NCBI RefSeq assembly: GCF_904849725.1
Contig: NC_058518.1
Span: 322,670,581 to 322,734,580, forward strand
Direction: 5' to 3'
Source: Hordeum vulgare subsp. vulgare
Taxonomy: Eukaryota; Streptophyta; Magnoliopsida; Poales; Poaceae
Length of the DNA: 64,000 bases
Shown here: piece after piece, positions 23,961 through 32,968 of the stretch
How the letters are laid out: each line of letters starts with the position of its first letter
Position numbering within the stretch: position 1 is the first letter of the stretch
The notes under the pieces: generated by a model
Database searches by the model: none
Seen by the model: only the letters and a program-made list of their open reading frames with translations
Told to the model about the DNA's origin: nothing
Position numbers and translations under genes: made by a program

Positions 23961-24500
23961 TATGTGAAGACTCCGCTAGAATTGCTAAACCTCACGCAAA
24001 AGACAAATACGAACCTGTAGTTGGCCTGCCCATTGTATCTGTCAAGATAGGAGATCACTGTTATCATGGTTTATGTGATATGGGTGCTAGTTTTAGTGCA
24101 ATACCCCGGTCCCTTTATGATGAAATCAAAGATGAGATTGCACCTGCTGAGTTAGAACCCATTGATGTCACTATTACGCTAGCTAATAGAGACACTATCT
24201 GCCCTGTGGGAATTGTGAGAGACGTAGAAGTCATGTGTGGTAAGACGAAGTATCCTACTGATTTCCTCGTCCTTGCTACTGCACAAGATAGCTTTTGTCC
24301 CATCATATTTGGCAGACCCTTTCTCAACACTATCAATGCTCATATTGATTGCATTAAACAGACTGTCACTGTTAGTTTCGAGGGTGTGTCTCACAAATTT
24401 AACTTCTCCAAGTTTGGAAGACAACCCCATGAAAAAGAGTCGTCTGGTAGGGATGAAATCATTGCTCTTGCCTCTATTGCCGTACCTCCTATGGATCCTT
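23961..24500 (+). pseudogene. F aspartic protease
   Basis: Same frame as the second half of gag. The active-site region reads HGLCDMGASFSAIPRSLYDE, with Asp at 24077-24079 and D-M-G in place of the D-L-G seen in element G; the flap-side block DFLVLATAQDSFCPIIFGRPF follows near 24260-24325. GRPF(L)-type motifs end most Athila proteases, and elements G and H carry the same IILGRPFLRT or IIFGRPFLRT. The stretch itself is open. Whether Met instead of Leu in the active triplet matters is unknown. Confidence 0.8.
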
Positions 24501-25720
24501 TAGAGCAATATCTGCTTGAGCATGAAAATAATATGCATATGGACGAAAGAGATGAGATAGATAAAATTGTTTTAGAACAATATCCTATTCTTAAGAATAA
24601 TCTGCATGTTGAACTGCTTGGGGATCCTCCCCCACCAAAGGGTGATCCTGTGTTCGAGCTAAAACAGTTACCAGATACTCTTAAGTATGCCTATCTTGAT
24701 GAGAAGGAGATATATCCTGTTATTATTAGTGCTCACCTCTCGAATCACGAAGAGAAGAAGTTATTAAAAACTTTGAGGAAGCACCGTGCTGCTATTGGAT
24801 ATACTCTTGATGATCTTAAGGGTATTAGTCCCACTCTATGTCAACACCAGATTAAAACTGATCCTAATTCTAAGCCAGTTGCTGATCATCAACGGAGATT
24901 AAATCCTAGGGTGAAAGAGGTCGTGGGAAAAGAAATATTAAAGCTTCTGTAAGAAGGAATCATTTATCCTGGTGCTCATAGTGATTGGGTAACTCCAGTG
25001 CATTGCGTACCCAAGAAGGGAGGTATCACCGTCGTTCCTAATGATAAGAATGAACTAATCCCACAAAGGATTATTACTGGCTATAGATGGTGATAGACTT
25101 CCGGAAACTGAACACGGCAACCAGGAAAGACCATTATCCTTTGTCGTTTATCGACCAAATGCTAGAAAGGCTATCTAAACACACACACTTCTGCTTTCTA
25201 GATGGTTATTCAGGTTTCTCGCAAATACCTGTTGCACAATCTGATCAGGATAAAACCACTTTCACCTGCCCCTTCGGTACTTTTGCTTATAGACGTATGC
25301 CTTTTGGCTTATGCAATGCACCTGCCACCTTTCAAAGATGTATGATGGCAATATTCTCTGACTTTTGTGAAAAGATTGTTGAGGTTTTCATGGATTATTT
25401 CTCCGTTTATGGTTCTTCCTTTGACGATTGCCTCAGCAACCTTGATCGAGTCTTACAGAGATGCAAAGATACCAACCTATCTTGAACTGGGAGAACTGCC
25501 ACTTCATGGTTAATGAAGGCATCGTCTTAGGACACAAAATCTCTGAGAAAGGCATTGAAGCTGATAAGGCTAAGGTTGATGCAATTGAGAAAATGCCTTG
25601 CCCCACAGATATCAGAGGTATACGAAGTTTCCTAGGTCATGCTGGTTTCTATAGAAGGTTCATTAAAGACTTCTCTAAGATTTCTACGCCTCTTACCAAC
25701 CTCTTGCAGAAGGATGTTCC
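24501..25720 (+). pseudogene. F reverse transcriptase, broken and catalytically altered
   Basis: Linker DPPPPKGDPVFELKQLPDTL, then RT with KHRAAIGYTLDDLKGISPTL, a TAA stop at 24950-24952, HCVPKKGGITVVPND (about 25000-25040), a one-base frameshift near 25085 at the start of MVIDFRKLN, then CFLDGYSGFSQIPVAQ and RRMPFGLCNAPATFQR. The catalytic box at 25387-25398 reads F-M-D-Y, where Athila-type elements have F-M-D-D, so the second metal-binding Asp is lost. Another frameshift lies near 25480. The downstream HFMVNEGIVLGHKISEKGIE and FLGHAGFYRRFIKDFSK complete the thumb region. RT would copy the RNA genome; this copy is inactive on several counts. Confidence 0.9.
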
Positions 25721-26300
25721 TTTTGTTTTTTATGAGGATTGTGAGGAAGCTTTCGAAATACTTAAGAAGGCCTTGATACCCACACCTATTGTTCAACCAC
25801 CTGATTGGAACTTGCCCTTTGAAATCATGTGTGATGCTAGTGATTATGTTGTTGGTGTTGTTCTAGGACAAAGAGTTGACAAGAAATTGAATGTTATTCA
25901 CTACGCTAGTAAAACTCTAGACAGTGCCCAAAGAAACATGCCACTACGGAGAAGGAATTTTTAGCAGTCGTGTTTGCATGTGAAAAGTTCAGATCTTATA
26001 TAGTTGACTCCAAAGTCATTATTCACTCTGATCATGCTGCTATTAAGTACCTTATGGAGAAGAAGGACGCTAAACCTAGGCTAATCAGATGGGTTCTCCT
26101 GCTACAGGAATTTGATTTGCACGTTGTTGACCGAAAGGGTGCTGATAACCCTGTAGCAGATAACTTGTCCAGGCTAGAGAATGTCCTTGATGACCCACAA
26201 CCTATTGATGATAGCTTTCCTGATGAGCAATTGAATGTCATCCGTACTTCACATAGTGCACCGTGGAATGCTGATTACGCAAACTATATCATAGCCAAAT
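25721..26300 (+). pseudogene. F RNase H, broken
   Basis: RNase H of the gypsy type: EIMCDASDYVVGVVLGQRVD carries the first catalytic Asp. A frameshift at about 25938 separates it from [19 protein letters not shown] with the catalytic Glu. Then [18 protein letters not shown] and [12 protein letters not shown] supply the remaining acidic residues. Frames before and after the shift are otherwise open. RNase H would remove the RNA strand after first-strand synthesis. Confidence 0.85.
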
Positions 26301-27616
26301 ATATACCACCTAGTTTCACCTACCAGCAAAAGAAGAAATTCTTCTTTGATTTGAGACACTACTTTTGGGATGATCCTCACCTTTATAAGGAAGGAGTAGA
26401 TGGTGTTATTAGACGTTCTGTGCGTGAACATGAATAGGGACAGATCCTGCAGAAGTGTCATTCTGAAGCCTACGGAGGACACCATGCTGGAGATAGAACT
26501 GCTCATAAGGTATTGCAATCAGGTTTCTATTGGCCCACTCTCTTCAAGGATGCCAATAAGTTTGACTTGTCTTGTGACGAATGCCAAAGAATAGGGAACA
26601 TTAGTAAATGTCAGGAAATGCCTATGAACTATTCACTTGTCATTGAACCATTTGATGTCTGGGGCTTTGATTATATGGGACCTTTCCCGAGTTCCAATGG
26701 GTATACTCACATCTTAGTTGTTGTTGATTACGTCACTAAGTGGGCAGAAGTTATCCCCACTAGAAATGCTGATCACCACACCTCTATTAAGATGCTTAAA
26801 GAAGTCATTTTCCCAGGATTTGGAGTCCCTAGATATCTGATGACTGATGGCGGTTCACACTTCATTCATGGTGTTTTCCGCAAGATGCTCGCTAAGTATG
26901 ATGTCAACCATAGAGTTGCATCTCCTTATCATCCTCAGTCTAGTGGTCAAGTGGAGTTGAGTAATAGGGAGATCAAATTTATCTTACAAAAGACTGTCAA
27001 TAGATCTCGAAAGAATTGGTCTAGCAAACTTGACGATGCACTATGGGCTTATAGGACTTCTTATAAGAATCCCATGGGCATGTCGCCGTATAAAATGGTT
27101 TACGGTAAGGCCTGTCCTTTACCTCTTGAGTTAGAACACAAAGCTTATTGGGAAATCAAAGAGCTCAACTTCGATTTCAAACTTGCCGGTGAGAAGCGGT
27201 TGTTTGATATCAGCTCATTAGATGAACGGAGGGCACATGCATATGAGAATGCCAAGTTGTTCAAGGAAAAGGTTAAGAGATGGCACGATAAAAGAATACA
27301 AAAACGTGAGTTCAATGTAGGTGATTATGTCCTGCTATACAATTCTCGCTTAAGATTCTTCGCACGCAAGCTTCTCTCTAAATGGGAAGGTCCCTACATT
27401 GTCGATGAAGTATATCGTTCCGGTGCCATCAAAATCAATAACACAGAAGGTAATTTTCCTAGAGTGATAAATGGGAAAAAAATCAAGCATTATATCTCTG
27501 GTACTCCCATAAATGTTGAGAGCAATATCATCAATATCATAACTCTAGAGGAGTACATAGGGATGTTTATCGGCCTGTTTCAGACTCTGAAAACGAAGAG
27601 GTATGTGTTTCGGTAA
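26301..27616 (+). pseudogene. F integrase, nearly intact after one stop
   Basis: The zinc-binding region spans a TAG stop at 26435-26437 (REHE-stop-GQILQ), then HSEAYGGHHAGDRTAHKVL with the paired His residues, and LSCDECQR with the Cys pair. From 26513 the frame is open for 367 codons. The catalytic core has Asp in GFDYMGPFPS, Asp in LMTDGGSHF and Glu in SGQVELSNRE; the last two are 35 residues apart, as expected for D,D35E. The C-terminal part KWEGPYIVDEVYRSGAIKIN matches the remnant at 1-622. All three acidic residues are intact. No chromodomain follows, in line with the Athila lineage. Confidence 0.9.
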
Positions 27617-27920
27617 GTAATTGGACTCCAAAACTTTTCCAGTAGGAAATTTTCTCTGTTTCGGAATTTATGGAAAAATAGAAAAATAAAAAGCAGTCCG
27701 GAGAGCGCACGAGGCGGCCACAAGCTTGGACGCCCCCCTGGCCGCCGCGACAGGGCTTGTGGGCACCTCGTGTGCCTCCCGGACTCCGTTTTCTTGCGGA
27801 GCACTCCTTCTGGTCCAGAAAAAATCATTATATATACGCCCGTGGGTTTTGATCTCCGTATCACGCAGTTTTCCTCTGTTTTTCATTTCGAGTTTGTTTC
27901 TGTTGTAGATCTAGATTGTC
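27617..27920 (+). promoter_or_regulatory. F spacer: foldback plus TATA box and splice acceptor in front of ORF3
   Basis: The spacer after integrase holds a nested inverted repeat: AGTCCGG (27695-27701) with CCGGACT (27779-27785), GCGCACGAGG (27706-27715) with CCTCGTGTGC (27766-27775), and CCACAAGC (27718-27725) with GCTTGTGG (27755-27762). TATATATA follows at 27829-27836. The same order, a CCACAAGC...GCTTGTGG foldback then a TATA-like box, is present in the LTRs of F and G. Nearer ORF3, GTTTGTTTCTGTTGTAG (ending 27908) is a good splice acceptor 12 bases before the ATG. It could be an internal promoter, a spliced leader junction, or both. Confidence 0.5.
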
Positions 27921-28439
27921 ATGACTTCCCCAAAACCACCTAAGGACAAGATCTTCGAGAGGGTCATCAATCCCTACCTCACGGAAGTGTTGCAACGCAC
28001 TCAATCTATGGAGATGCGTGAGGGGATGTTGCACGTCCGTGATGTTGAGGGGCCTAAGAAGACCGGAAGTGTGGCGACGAGGCTCGAAGCAATGGAGCAA
28101 CAAGTCTTCAAGTGCCAAGGGATGGTGGAGCGTGGACTCAACGCCAACCACATGATGATCACGGAGTTCACCAACAAGCACAAGATGGATGTCAATGACA
28201 TTGGGAAACACCTCTCCAGGCTCTATGATAGGGTTGATCATCTCCAGGGCCAGATCTATGACCTGCAGAACCAAAACTATGAGTATGAGTATAGATTTAA
28301 ATCAATACGGTTGGCTGCAGATTTGAGGATTCCGGCGACTCGTTCATCCTGCCATGATGGAGCACCTATGCCTTGGAAGACGGAGGATCAGACTCATGTT
28401 GCAACTCCACCACCATCACCACCAGAGGAAGACAACTAA
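27921..28439 (+). CDS. F ORF3, coiled-coil-like protein in the env position
   Basis: Intact 172-codon ORF starting MTSPKPPKDKIFERVINPYL. The middle is rich in heptad-like hydrophobic spacing (ATRLEAMEQQVFKCQGMVER and LSRLYDRVDHLQGQIYDLQN), which suggests a coiled coil. The C-terminus is proline-rich and acidic (TPPPSPPEEDN). No signal peptide or membrane segment is seen, so it is not a retroviral-type envelope despite its place after pol, where some Athila elements carry env-like ORFs. I recall similar hypothetical proteins from Triticeae genomes, all presumably from this element family. It is the only F coding frame without a lesion. Function unknown; an RNA- or protein-binding accessory is possible. 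Confidence 0.7.
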   Translation: MTSPKPPKDKIFERVINPYLTEVLQRTQSMEMREGMLHVRDVEGPKKTGSVATRLEAMEQQVFKCQGMVERGLNANHMMITEFTNKHKMDVNDIGKHLSRLYDRVDHLQGQIYDLQNQNYEYEYRFKSIRLAADLRIPATRSSCHDGAPMPWKTEDQTHVATPPPSPPEEDN

Positions 28440-29962
28440 GCATTGGTATGGGCAACTCCCTTGGCTAGTGCCAAGCTTGGGGGAGTTGCCCTGGTATCGT
28501 ATCACCTTTATATCATTTGCTTTTACCTTTGTTTTAGTTCTTTCTTTTTCTATTTTTACTTTCTTCTCTTAGTGGGATAAGTCTTTAGTGTTTAGTTTGA
28601 GTCTTTGGCCTTGTGTCTCCCCCGATGTATTCGAGCTTGTGAGCTATATAATAAAGAGTATCTTAGTCAAGGGATTTGTTTTATAATGTGATCAAAAGTA
28701 TGAAAAGAACGATAGCATGAAAGATCATGAGTTGATCTTATGGAAAGTGATAGCTTCACATATAACAAGTATGTTGATTGAAACTTGTTGAGAATAGACC
28801 AACATAGACCCCAGTCATTGTTGCAATTAATAGGAAGTGATAAAGAAGGAGAGGTTCACATACAAATATATCAACTCTGACACCATCTATGATTGTGAAC
28901 ACTCACCAAACTATTGCATGCCTAGAAGTAGATGTTGGACAAGGAAGACAACATAATGAATTGTGTTTGCTTGGCTCTGAACAATGTTATATGATTAGAG
29001 ATCCCTTAGCATGTGACGATTGCTTCCACCTCATATTTGCCAAAACTCGCGCACCAAGTAGAGATACTACTTGTGCATCCATAAACTTTCAAACCAGTTT
29101 TGCCATGAGTGTCCACCATACCTACCTATGGTTTGAATAAGATCCCTCAAGTAAGTTGTCATCGGTGCAAGCAATAAAAATTGCTCTCTAATATGTATGA
29201 TCTATTAGTGTGTGGAAAATAAGCTTTATACGAACCTGTGATGAGGAAGACATAAAAGCGACAGACTGCATAATAAAGTTCTTTATCACAGGGGGCAATA
29301 TAAAGCGACATTCCTCCGCACTAAGAGGACACGCATCCAAACCTCAAAAGCGCATGACAACCTCTGCTTCCCTCTGCGAAGGGCCTATCTTGTACCTTTA
29401 CTTTTTTCCCTTCAAAGAGTCATGGTGATCTTCACCAATTCCCTCTTTTGCCTTTGTCTTGGCTACCGTCATATGCTTCGGAAAGATCTATATTCATATA
29501 TCAACTTGGAAATTAGTACTTATGCTTTATTATTGTTGAATTTACCCTTGAGGTAAATGGTTGGGAGGCAAAATTATAAGCCCCTATCTTTCTTTGTGTC
29601 CAACTGAAACTTTGATACCATGAGTACCACGTGAGTTGTAACAATTATGGAAAACAAAAGAGATGATTGAGTATGTGGATTTGCTTTACAAGCTCTTACT
29701 TGGCTCTTTTTGATGTTATGATAAATTGCAATTGCTTCAATGACTATGGACTGTTGTTGGCTACTTCTCGGTAAGTTTTTTGTTTCATACTTTGCTTTGT
29801 GAAGGAACTGTTACTTTCCCATAAGAATCTTTATGATGTATTGTTGTTCTATGTGTGATCGTGATGCCCTTATGTATGTATTATGTTTTATCGACACCTT
29901 CATCCCTAAACATGTGGACATGTTTATGGATCTAGGTTTTTGCTTGAGGACAAGCGAGGTCT
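28440..29962 (+). other. F noncoding tail with foldback and PPT-like motif
   Basis: No convincing gene. At 28450-28460 and 28481-28491 a perfect 11-bp inverted repeat (GGGCAACTCCC / GGGAGTTGCCC) encloses a second small stem TTGGC/GCCAA. Within it AAGCTTGGGGGAG (28473-28485) resembles the true polypurine tract at 29963. An 83-codon frame at 28889-29140 includes CCACCATACCTACCTA, a 16-mer also found in the tails of G and H, so it is probably a conserved noncoding or decayed segment. TTGGGAGGCAA occurs at 29561, also shared with G and H. Confidence 0.55.
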
Positions 29963-29976
29963 AAGCATGGGGGACT
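29963..29976 (+). other. F polypurine tract
   Basis: AAGCATGGGGGACT directly before the 3' LTR at 29977. This is the place where second-strand synthesis would be primed. Confidence 0.75.
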
Positions 29977-31515
29977 TGATACGTCCATTTTGCATCATGC
30001 TTTCATGTTGATATTTATCGCTTTATGGACTGTTATTATACTTTGTGGTACCATACTTATGCCTTTTCTCTCTTATTTTGCAAGGTTTATTTGAAGAGGG
30101 AGAATACCGGCAGCTGGAATTCTGGACTGAAAAAGGAGCAAGTATGAGTCCTCTATTCTGCGCAACTCCAAATGGCTTGAAAATAAACATGGAATTTTTT
30201 GGGATTATATAAAAAATATTGGGCGAAAGAAGTGCCAGAGGGGAGCTGCCAGGGGCCCACAAGCCTAGTGGTCGCGGCTTGCCCCCCTGGCCGCGGCATC
30301 AGGGCTTGTGGGCACCCTGGTGGCCCACTGGCCCCCCTCTTCTGCTATATGAAGGGTTTCGTCCGGAAAAAAATCAGAGCGGAGCTTTTTTGTGGATTCT
30401 CCGCCGCCACGAGGCGGAACTTGAGCAGAACCAATCTAGAGCTCCGGCAGGACGATCGTGCCGGGGAAACTTCCCTCTCGGAGGGGGAAATCATCGCCAT
30501 CGTCATCACCAACACTCCTCTCATCGGAGGGGACTTGTCACCATCAACATCTTCATCAGCACCATCTCATCTCCAAACCCTAGTTCATCTCTTGTAACCA
30601 ATCTCCGTCTCGCGACTCCGATTGGTACTTGTAAGGTTGCTAGTAGTGTTGATTACTCTTTGTAGTTGATGCTAGTTGGATTACTTGGTGGAAGAGTTTA
30701 TGTTCAGATCCTTGATGCTACTCATTACACCTCTGATCATGATTATGATTATGCTTTGTGAGTAGTTACTTTTGTTCCTGAGGACACGGGATAAGTCTTG
30801 CTATTAATAGTCATGTGAATTTGGTATTCGTTCGGTATTTTGATAAGTTGTATGTTGTCTTTTCCTCTAGTGGTGTTATCATGTTATGTGAACGTCGACT
30901 ACATAACACTTCACCATATTTGGGCCTAGAGGAAGGCATTGGGGAGTAGTAAGTAGATGATGGGTTTCTAGAGTGATAGAAGCTTAAACCCCAGTCTATG
31001 CGTTGCTTCGTAAGGGACTGATTTGGATCCACTAGTTTAATGCTATGGTTAGACGTTGTCTTAATTCTTCTTTCGTAGTTGCGGATGCTTGTGAGAGGGG
31101 TTAATCATAATTGGGATGCTTGTCCAAGTAAGGGCAGTACCCAAGCGCCGGTCCACCCACATATCAAACTATCAAAGTAACGAACGTGAATCATATGAAC
31201 ATGATGAAACTAGCATGACAGAAATGCATGTGTGTCCTCGGGAGCGTTTTTCCTCCTATAAGACTTTGTTCAGGCTTGTCCCTTGCTACAAAAGGGATTG
31301 GTCCACTTTGTTGCACCGTTGCTACTCTTGTTACTTGTTACTTTTCACTTGCTGCATTTCACCTCACAACACCATCACTTGTTACCGCTACTTTGAGTGC
31401 TTGCAGTTATTACCTTGCTGAAAACCGTTTATCAGAGCCTTCTGCTCCTCGTTGGGTTCGACACTCTTACTTGTCGAAAGGAATACGATTGATCCCCTAT
31501 ACTTGTGGGTCATCA
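29977..31515 (+). repeat. F 3' LTR
   Basis: 1539-bp copy of 21228-22765 with the same foldback upstream of CTATATGA at 30345-30352. It ends GGGTCATCA followed by TSD GCCTC. The 247-codon frame that begins in this LTR at 31228 and ends at 31971 is a fusion of LTR sequence with B's gag-like ORF across the insertion junction. Confidence 0.93.
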
Positions 31516-31520
31516 GCCTC

Positions 31521-32455
31521 CAACCGCCACATCACACAGGCCGGAAGCAAGCATACCGACGTTGTGGTACCAGGCGGCTTGTACCAGATCGTCAACATCG
31601 TCTCCACCGTCACAACCACCCGCGCTACCGAGGCGCACGGCGGCTGGGCGGCACCCGCGACGCGTCGCATCAACTTGGGGGACCTCGGTGCGCACAACGC
31701 TTTGCAGATGGCGAGCGAGATGCTCCACCAACGACCGAGGCAAGGGGGCTTCGACGCTTGGCCGAACCACATCATGGAGCGGATCGCTATCGCCCAGAAT
31801 ACCATCCATCCCCTCTCTTCTTCGAGGCCGCACGCGTCGGACGCTGAGGGCTCGCACCTCATGCCGACGTCGGGGCTGCAAGCAATGGGGCCCCTCCAAC
31901 ACTGGGCGGGGCCGAGAGAGACGCGCCTCATGCATCCTCGTCCTCCTCTACATTTTGGCGGCCGGCCCTGAGGGGCATCACGCTGACAACCACCAGGGGC
32001 GCCAGGAGAATGGCGGAACGATCGAAGCACACACCAGAGCGCATCACCAAGACCAGGTCGGCCCCCGACAGTCCGTGGCAGCCAGACAAGAGCGCTCCCT
32101 CCGGCGTAGCCAGCAGAAGGCCGAGGCGTCGACACGGGCGAACTACGACAACAGAGACACGCCGGGGCACCAAGGGGGAGTCAGCACGGGGCGGTGTCGG
32201 GACCAACCAACGGCAGCAACAGGAACAAGCGACTTCACACAGAGGCTTATCGTAGGAAGATCTTTGAGCAGCACGGCAGGGGGGATCCCCCTCCACCGCC
32301 GAGAGGGACTGCCACCTCGTGCTGTTGAACGGCTTCGGAGGACGATTGAACGCCTACATGGAGCCCTACATACCGGAGTATTCGGCATCACCTGATCCAC
32401 CCGACGAGGAAGTGCCTCAAGCGTCCACCCTGGGCGCCTATCTTCCTCAGGAGTG
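31521..32455 (+). pseudogene. B gag-like ORF, continued and decayed
   Basis: Continues the frame begun at 21181: NRHITQAGSKHTDVVVPGG, then NLGDLGAHNALQMASEML and NTIHPLSSSRPHASDAEGS, ending at TGA 31969-31971. A second frame continues with RSLRRSQQKAEASTRANYDN and TSDFTQRLIVGRSL. A third ends DEEVPQASTLGAYLPQE before TGA near 32453-32455. Basic, Arg/Gln-rich composition in the middle fits a gag-like or nucleic-acid-binding linker, but I see neither a gag core nor a zinc knuckle. At least two frameshifts are needed to connect it. Minus-strand frames of up to 212 codons here are antisense openings of GC-rich DNA. Confidence 0.5.
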
Positions 32456-32968
32456 AGGAACGCTTTGGGGGCCCTCCTTGAGCCGGGACCGAGAGGCGCG
32501 GGCAGGGAGGTGTCCTCGAGCCCCAGGGCGTGGCGCCAACCACCTCCCTTGATTAGGAACTACGAAGGGCCGAACCACAGGCCTCAGGAGGACGAGTTAG
32601 ATGCAGCAATGAAACACAAGTGGCACGAGCAACCCACGGCAACCACGATGCAGGCGTGGGCGCCGAGGGCAAGGCCTCGCGAGGCGCTCCTCAGGCACAA
32701 AGAAGCTATTCGAGGTAATTTTTTTGGTTTTACTGCCTTAGGAAGCATCTTCTCACCACACGGACTTCAAATATTCAGGGCATGCTTCTGCCCGTCATAT
32801 CATTTGCGCAAGCTTCCATAACTTTTGTTGCATCCATTCGGTGACCTGACATCTTGCCTTGCTTGCATCTTTGGGCGATCTACCCCCCCCCCTCCCCCCC
32901 CCCCGCTCGGGGGCTCTAGCCGGTGCACGATGCCCCGTCACGGGACCCGGGGAGGCCTCGCGGCACCC
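32456..32968 (+). other. B internal region without a gene
   Basis: GC-rich, non-coding. It holds C runs at about 32884-32904 followed by CCCGCTCGGGGGCTC, a motif repeated at about 41949 (CCCCGCTCGGGGGTCC). The last five bases, CACCC (32964-32968), are G's left target duplication. Confidence 0.5.

Larger units (their letters stand above)
21228..31515 (+). mobile_element. Element F: Athila-type Ty3/gypsy retrotransposon, full length but broken
   Basis: 10.3-kb element with TSD GCCTC at 21223-21227 and 31516-31520, inserted in B's gag-like ORF. LTRs are 21228-22765 and 29977-31515, TGATACGT...GGGTCATCA. A tRNA-Asp-type primer site follows the 5' LTR and a polypurine tract precedes the 3' LTR. 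Gag, protease, RT, RNase H and integrase follow in gypsy order on the plus strand, then a spacer with a second TATA box, a third ORF and a 1.5-kb noncoding tail. At least four frameshifts and three in-frame stops break the polyprotein. The two LTRs show somewhat under 20 differences in the first ~340 bases by eye. Confidence 0.95.

Noticed and set aside
28889..29140. 83-codon ORF in F tail with several Cys/His
   Set aside because: Overlaps a block conserved with G and H at DNA level but in different frames, so not treated as a zinc-binding protein.
31228..31971. Apparent 247-codon ORF on the plus strand
   Set aside because: It starts inside F's 3' LTR and crosses the insertion junction at 31515 into B's gag-like ORF; a chimera of two elements, not a gene.
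31497..32135. 212-codon minus-strand ORF (and overlapping minus frames to 32400)
   Set aside because: Antisense opening of GC-rich B gag-like DNA; no motif, and it also crosses the F/B junction.
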